DNA of 64,000 nucleotides from Rossellomorea aquimaris. Its GTDB lineage: Bacteria; Bacillota; Bacilli; Bacillales; Bacillaceae_B. The notes under the pieces were generated by a model. That model saw only the letters and a program-made list of their open reading frames with translations, was not told the DNA's origin and did no database searches. The position numbers were made by a program, and so were the translations under genes. The first letter of the stretch is position 1; each line of letters starts with the position of its first letter. The stretch spans positions 557,227-621,226 of the forward strand of contig NZ_JAIVAR010000003.1 of assembly GCF_020171925.1 (NCBI RefSeq), given 5' to 3'. Below are positions 61,037 to 64,000 of this stretch, piece by piece.

Positions 61037-61093
61037 TAAAAAGGTTCAACGACGGTTGTGATGAGAATTCATCTTTGTCGTTGAACCTTTTTT
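61037..61093 (-). terminator. Terminator of the MFS efflux gene, probably bidirectional
   Basis: Perfect 14-bp stem AAAGGTTCAACGAC (61040-61053 with 61077-61090), with a further inner GATGA/TCATC pairing, and A- or T-runs on both sides. Confidence 0.9.
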
Positions 61094-61103
61094 TACTTTG
61101 TCA

Positions 61104-62615
61104 TTAAACCGTTGCTGGTTTGGATGTTGGTTGGTTTTGTTCTTCTATTTTGTTGACGGCGTCTTCGCTTGTGTCGACCCGTTTAACAAAGAGCGCGAGT
61201 ACAAGGGCGACGAGATTGATACCTAGGGCTACGTAGAATGAATACTGGATACCCGCCAAAAGGGATTGCTGTGTCAAAGCAGCGGTTGATGCATCCGTAA
61301 TGGTGGCAGGATCCACACCGCTCATCAAGCTTTCAGCTTCCGTCTTGGCCACTGTGTTCATGATCGTGATCAGGATGGCTGTTCCAATCGAGCCCGATAC
61401 TTGCTGTGCCGTATTGTTGACTGCCGTACCATGCGGATTCAAACGGTTCGGTAATTGATTCAATCCGTTCGTCATGATTGGCATCATGACCATCGACATC
61501 CCGAACAGTCGAAGTGTATAGATCATGATGATATGCTTGTATGTCGTATCAAGCTGCAGGTTGGCAAGCATATACGTCGAAACTGCCGTAATCATCAGAC
61601 CTGTAAGGGATAATAGACGAGGACCGAATCTATCGAACAGTTTCCCTGTAATCGGAGACATGATTCCCATGATGATCGCACCCGGCAACATCATCAACCC
61701 TGAATCAAGCGGGGATATGCCGCGTACGCTTTGCACATAAGCAGGTGTAAGGATCATCCCTGAGAACATCGCAACCGCATTGACAATCGCAATCACGGAT
61801 GCAAGAGCAAACATCGGATATTTGTATACATGAAGATTCAATAATGGTTCATCGATCTTTAACTGGCGGATGATGAATGCAATCAACGCGATCCCGCCGA
61901 CGATCAACGTCGTCAATACAACGGTATCCGTCCAACCGTCGGAACTTGCGGCACTGCATCCATACAGTAATCCACCGAAACCGATACAAGATAAGACCAG
62001 TGATAAATAATCAAGAGTAGCTTCTTTATTTTGATCCATCACATTTCTGAATTTCCAAACAGCCAGTAGTAAACTTATGATTGCCAATGGCAAAATCATT
62101 TCGAATAATAAACGCCAATCGTGATACTCAACGATATATCCGGAGAGAGTAGGACCGATTGCTGGTGCCGTAATCATCACCAGGCCGAAAACTCCCATCG
62201 CAGCCCCGCGTTTTTCACGTGGGAAGCTGACGAGCATAATATTCATCAACAACGGTCCCATTACCGAAGCGCCTGCTGCCTGCACCATACGCCCTGTTAG
62301 CAATACGCCAAAGTTAGGGGCGAATGCAGCCAATGCCGTCCCAAGCGCAAAAATCGTTAATGAAGTAATCACCAGACTGCGATTGGAGAAGCGTGTAATC
62401 AAAAACGCAGATGCCGGAATCAATACCCCACTCACCAGCATATAGCCTGTCGCAAGCCATTGGACCGTAGAGTAATCCTTTATTTCTAAATCCATCATGA
62501 TCGAAGGCAACGCCACATTCAATAGCGAGTTGTTCAGAAACGCGACAAAAGCTCCAATGAACAAGATAGCCAACATCAAATAAGGTGGTTTATTTTGTTG
62601 AATTGTAGAATTCAT
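61104..62615 (-). CDS. DHA2 family MFS multidrug efflux transporter
   Basis: A 503-aa inner-membrane drug:proton antiporter of the EmrB/QacA group with about 14 helices. NNSLLNVALPSIMMDLEIKD is helix 1 with the D1-type motif, WLATGYMLVSGVLIPASAFL follows, LTGRMVQAAGASVMGPLLMN corresponds to motif B, and MGVFGLVMITAPAIGPTLSG to motif C (antiporter motif). The substrate cannot be read from sequence. Control by the divergent TetR is likely through two identical operators in the 160-bp gap, one of which covers its promoter. Confidence 0.93.
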   Translation of the reverse strand: MNSTIQQNKPPYLMLAILFIGAFVAFLNNSLLNVALPSIMMDLEIKDYSTVQWLATGYMLVSGVLIPASAFLITRFSNRSLVITSLTIFALGTALAAFAPNFGVLLTGRMVQAAGASVMGPLLMNIMLVSFPREKRGAAMGVFGLVMITAPAIGPTLSGYIVEYHDWRLLFEMILPLAIISLLLAVWKFRNVMDQNKEATLDYLSLVLSCIGFGGLLYGCSAASSDGWTDTVVLTTLIVGGIALIAFIIRQLKIDEPLLNLHVYKYPMFALASVIAIVNAVAMFSGMILTPAYVQSVRGISPLDSGLMMLPGAIIMGIMSPITGKLFDRFGPRLLSLTGLMITAVSTYMLANLQLDTTYKHIIMIYTLRLFGMSMVMMPIMTNGLNQLPNRLNPHGTAVNNTAQQVSGSIGTAILITIMNTVAKTEAESLMSGVDPATITDASTAALTQQSLLAGIQYSFYVALGINLVALVLALFVKRVDTSEDAVNKIEEQNQPTSKPATV

Positions 62616-62664
62616 ATCCTCATCCCTTTTATTTGTTATGCATTTATTTTGTTACTCGAATCAT

Positions 62665-62714
62665 TTTATACCGATAGTATAAATAAATCAACACTTTTAT
62701 ACCAAGAGTATAAA
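62665..62714. promoter_or_regulatory. Two identical TetR-type operators
   Basis: TTTATAC-5-GTATAAA occurs perfectly at 62665-62683 and again at 62696-62714, with centres 31 bp (three helical turns) apart. The first overlaps the likely minus-strand promoter of the efflux gene (TTGATT-17-TAAAAT). A TTTATAC half site recurs at 62739-62745 in the tetR -10. Confidence 0.85.
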
Positions 62715-62717
62715 TTG

Positions 62718-62746
62718 TTGTATTTCCAGTGTAAGAATTTTATACT
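62718..62746 (+). promoter_or_regulatory. Promoter of the tetR-family gene
   Basis: TTGTAT (62718-62723), 17-bp spacer, TATACT (62741-62746), about 30 bp before the start codon. Operator 2 ends 4 bp upstream of the -35, and a half site overlaps the -10, so autorepression is likely. Confidence 0.75.
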
Positions 62747-62775
62747 TACATATAGTGAAAAGACTGGAGGAAGGT

Positions 62776-63651
62776 ATGAATAATCGAAAAAGGAAAGTAG
62801 CAGATATCGCTTTATCACTGTTTATTGAAAAAGGTTTCCAACAAACATCGATACAGGAAATCATCGATAAAGCAAACATTTCAAAAGGGACATTCTACAA
62901 TTATTTTTCCTCAAAAAATGATTGTATTGCCGATATTCTCGAATACTTGCGCTACGATGCCAGCCAGCAGCGGGTAGCGATGCAAATAGGCAAGGATACA
63001 AAGGACCGCGAAGTATTTGTCGATCAGATCGTCATCCTTATGCGCCTGAATGCAGAACGGAATTTAAGTGTATTATTTGAAGCCATCCTCTCATCCAACG
63101 AGGCAGAATTAAAGAAACTCGTCATGCAGCACCGGATGTACGAAATGGAATGGTTGTCCAATCGGTTTATCGAAGTGATGGGAGATGAAGTACGTGACGT
63201 TTCATTCGAAGCAACCGTACTGTTTTATGGCATGCTTCACTACATGGCATTCACCTTGCGCGTGACCAACAGTACCTTTTCGTTAAAACAATTGGCCAAC
63301 GTCATCCTGTCCTATACCGAACTGATCATCCCGTACATGTTGAATAATGGAACAGCATTACTCAACCACTCTTCTATTGATCTATTACAATCCAACATCA
63401 GTAAGGATACAGTGACAAAAGCGGACGTCTTGGAACTGGCCGATCTTCTTCGGCAACAATATCGCCTCAACGAAGAGCAAGAGGACCTGCTAGATGCCAT
63501 CGTCAAAGAGTTACAGCGCGAACGCATCCGCAAAGTCGTCCTAAAACCGCTGCTGAAGCCATTTCACCAGCTATTCAACGATACAGAGATTGAAACACAC
63601 GCCCACAAGTTCACGAATATGGTTTGGTATTATTTAAAATCAATAAAATAA
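62776..63651 (+). CDS. TetR/AcrR family transcriptional regulator
   Basis: 291 residues from ATG 62776, which has GGAGGAAGG upstream; the frame opens seven codons earlier without a site. The N-terminal TetR helix-turn-helix is clear: ALSLFIEKGFQQTSIQEIID followed by KANISKGTFYNYFSSKNDCI (about 10-50). The ligand domain is long for the family (usual total about 190-220), with an extra helical segment of about 80 residues at the C-terminus. It is divergent from a DHA2 pump, so it is probably its drug-responsive repressor. Confidence 0.92.
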   Translation: MNNRKRKVADIALSLFIEKGFQQTSIQEIIDKANISKGTFYNYFSSKNDCIADILEYLRYDASQQRVAMQIGKDTKDREVFVDQIVILMRLNAERNLSVLFEAILSSNEAELKKLVMQHRMYEMEWLSNRFIEVMGDEVRDVSFEATVLFYGMLHYMAFTLRVTNSTFSLKQLANVILSYTELIIPYMLNNGTALLNHSSIDLLQSNISKDTVTKADVLELADLLRQQYRLNEEQEDLLDAIVKELQRERIRKVVLKPLLKPFHQLFNDTEIETHAHKFTNMVWYYLKSIK

Positions 63652-63666
63652 GATGGACTTGATAGT

Positions 63667-63703
63667 AAAGCTGCCGATTGTGATTGAATCGGCAGCTTTT
63701 TTT
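63667..63703 (+). terminator. Terminator of the tetR-family gene
   Basis: AAAGCTGCCGATT/AATCGGCAGCTTT perfect 13-bp stem, followed by T residues, 15 nt after the stop. Confidence 0.93.
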
Positions 63704-64000
63704 GTTGCAGTGCAGGTGGGGGTGATTTGGAACAGACAAATGAATGGGCTTACTGTTTTGGTGGAATGGTTGTTCGTCCATAGGTACGGATTCGAGGGCT
63801 ACTGGAGTCGGGCAGCGGATAGTGTTGAAGAGGCAGAGGGTATCAGGGTGGCGAAAACCGAGAAAGAGGCTAGTTTTGATAATAATGGTCTTCTGTCAAG
63901 AAAGTGGACAATACAAAATGAGAAATTTTTGTCCTGTAATCCTACCGCACTTCGTTTGGTGGGGCATGAAAAACGATCAATCCAAAACCAGGATTGCTCC
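63704..64000. other. Unassigned right end of the window
   Basis: 297 bp. The first part (63704-63770) is G/T-rich and may open another skewed-arm element. Near 63895 the sequence CTGTCAAGAAAGTGGACA resembles the terminal sequence of some insertion elements, and an ATG at 63966 after GGTGGGG opens a frame that runs off the window. Neither is firm. Confidence 0.25.

Noticed and set aside
63895..64000. Insertion sequence end with the start of a transposase gene
   Set aside because: The terminal-like CTGTCAAGAAAGTGGACA and an ATG at 63966 are suggestive, but too little sequence is present to support an element.

Overview
This window reads as chromosomal DNA from an aerobic, endospore-forming-type member of the Bacillaceae (a Bacillus or Rossellomorea-like genome; the genus is a guess). 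The evidence is the gene content and order. From right to left on the minus strand it runs yebE, NETI protein, purEKBCSQLFMNHD, yerA (adenine deaminase-like), yerB, yerC, pcrB, pcrA, ligA, camS/yerH, an opuE-type putP, gatCAB, dgkB and rlmCD, the order I recall from the Bacillus subtilis chromosome. There are no rRNA or tRNA genes, no cas genes and no prophage. About 49 genes are supported, including two microproteins shorter than 60 codons (50 and 37 aa).

Layout. 1-12.4 kb is mixed accessory and housekeeping: a partial excisionase-type HTH gene, divergent speE/speD polyamine genes, rlmCD, membrane proteins and a CPBP protease, a haem-monooxygenase-like pair, dgkB, an arylamine N-acetyltransferase, an XRE regulator, a thioredoxin-like protein, and a DUF4257 gene flanked by two homologous microproteins. 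12.4-20.8 kb holds a secreted thermolysin-type protease, gatCAB, a YueI-like gene and a DUF4129-like membrane pair. 20.9-30.4 kb is the complete argCJBD-carAB-argF operon with a clear sigma-A promoter and an ARG-box-like site. 30.5-34.3 kb holds aceA and a putP/opuE symporter with a sigma-B-type promoter and a cre-like site. 34.9-45.1 kb is the pcrBA-ligA-camS, yerC, yerB and yerA block. 46-59.6 kb is the de novo purine operon, preceded by two PurBoxes, a TTGACA-17-TATGAT promoter, a guanine-class riboswitch and a strong terminator. 59.6-63.7 kb holds yebE/NETI genes and a divergent MFS efflux pump/TetR pair with two identical palindromic operators.

The most unusual content is intergenic. Five separate regions (6.1-6.7, 11.5-12.4, 34.3-34.9, 41.4-41.9 and 47.4-47.6 kb) share one architecture on the given strand: a G/T-rich left arm, a central array of short diverged motifs at a strict 20-, 21- or 25-bp period, then an A/C-rich right arm. 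Two of them (11.8 and 41.6 kb) carry the same 20-bp repeat and the same 18-bp leader. The one at 47.4 kb sits inside the pur operon between purH and purD and has seven 13-bp palindromes separated by unrelated 12-bp spacers. A second dispersed family (GGTACGTCCCTCAC, six loci, two of them forming perfect long hairpins) and two copies of a roughly 220-250-bp imperfect inverted repeat complete the picture. I know of no described system matching the periodic-array elements; their function is open.
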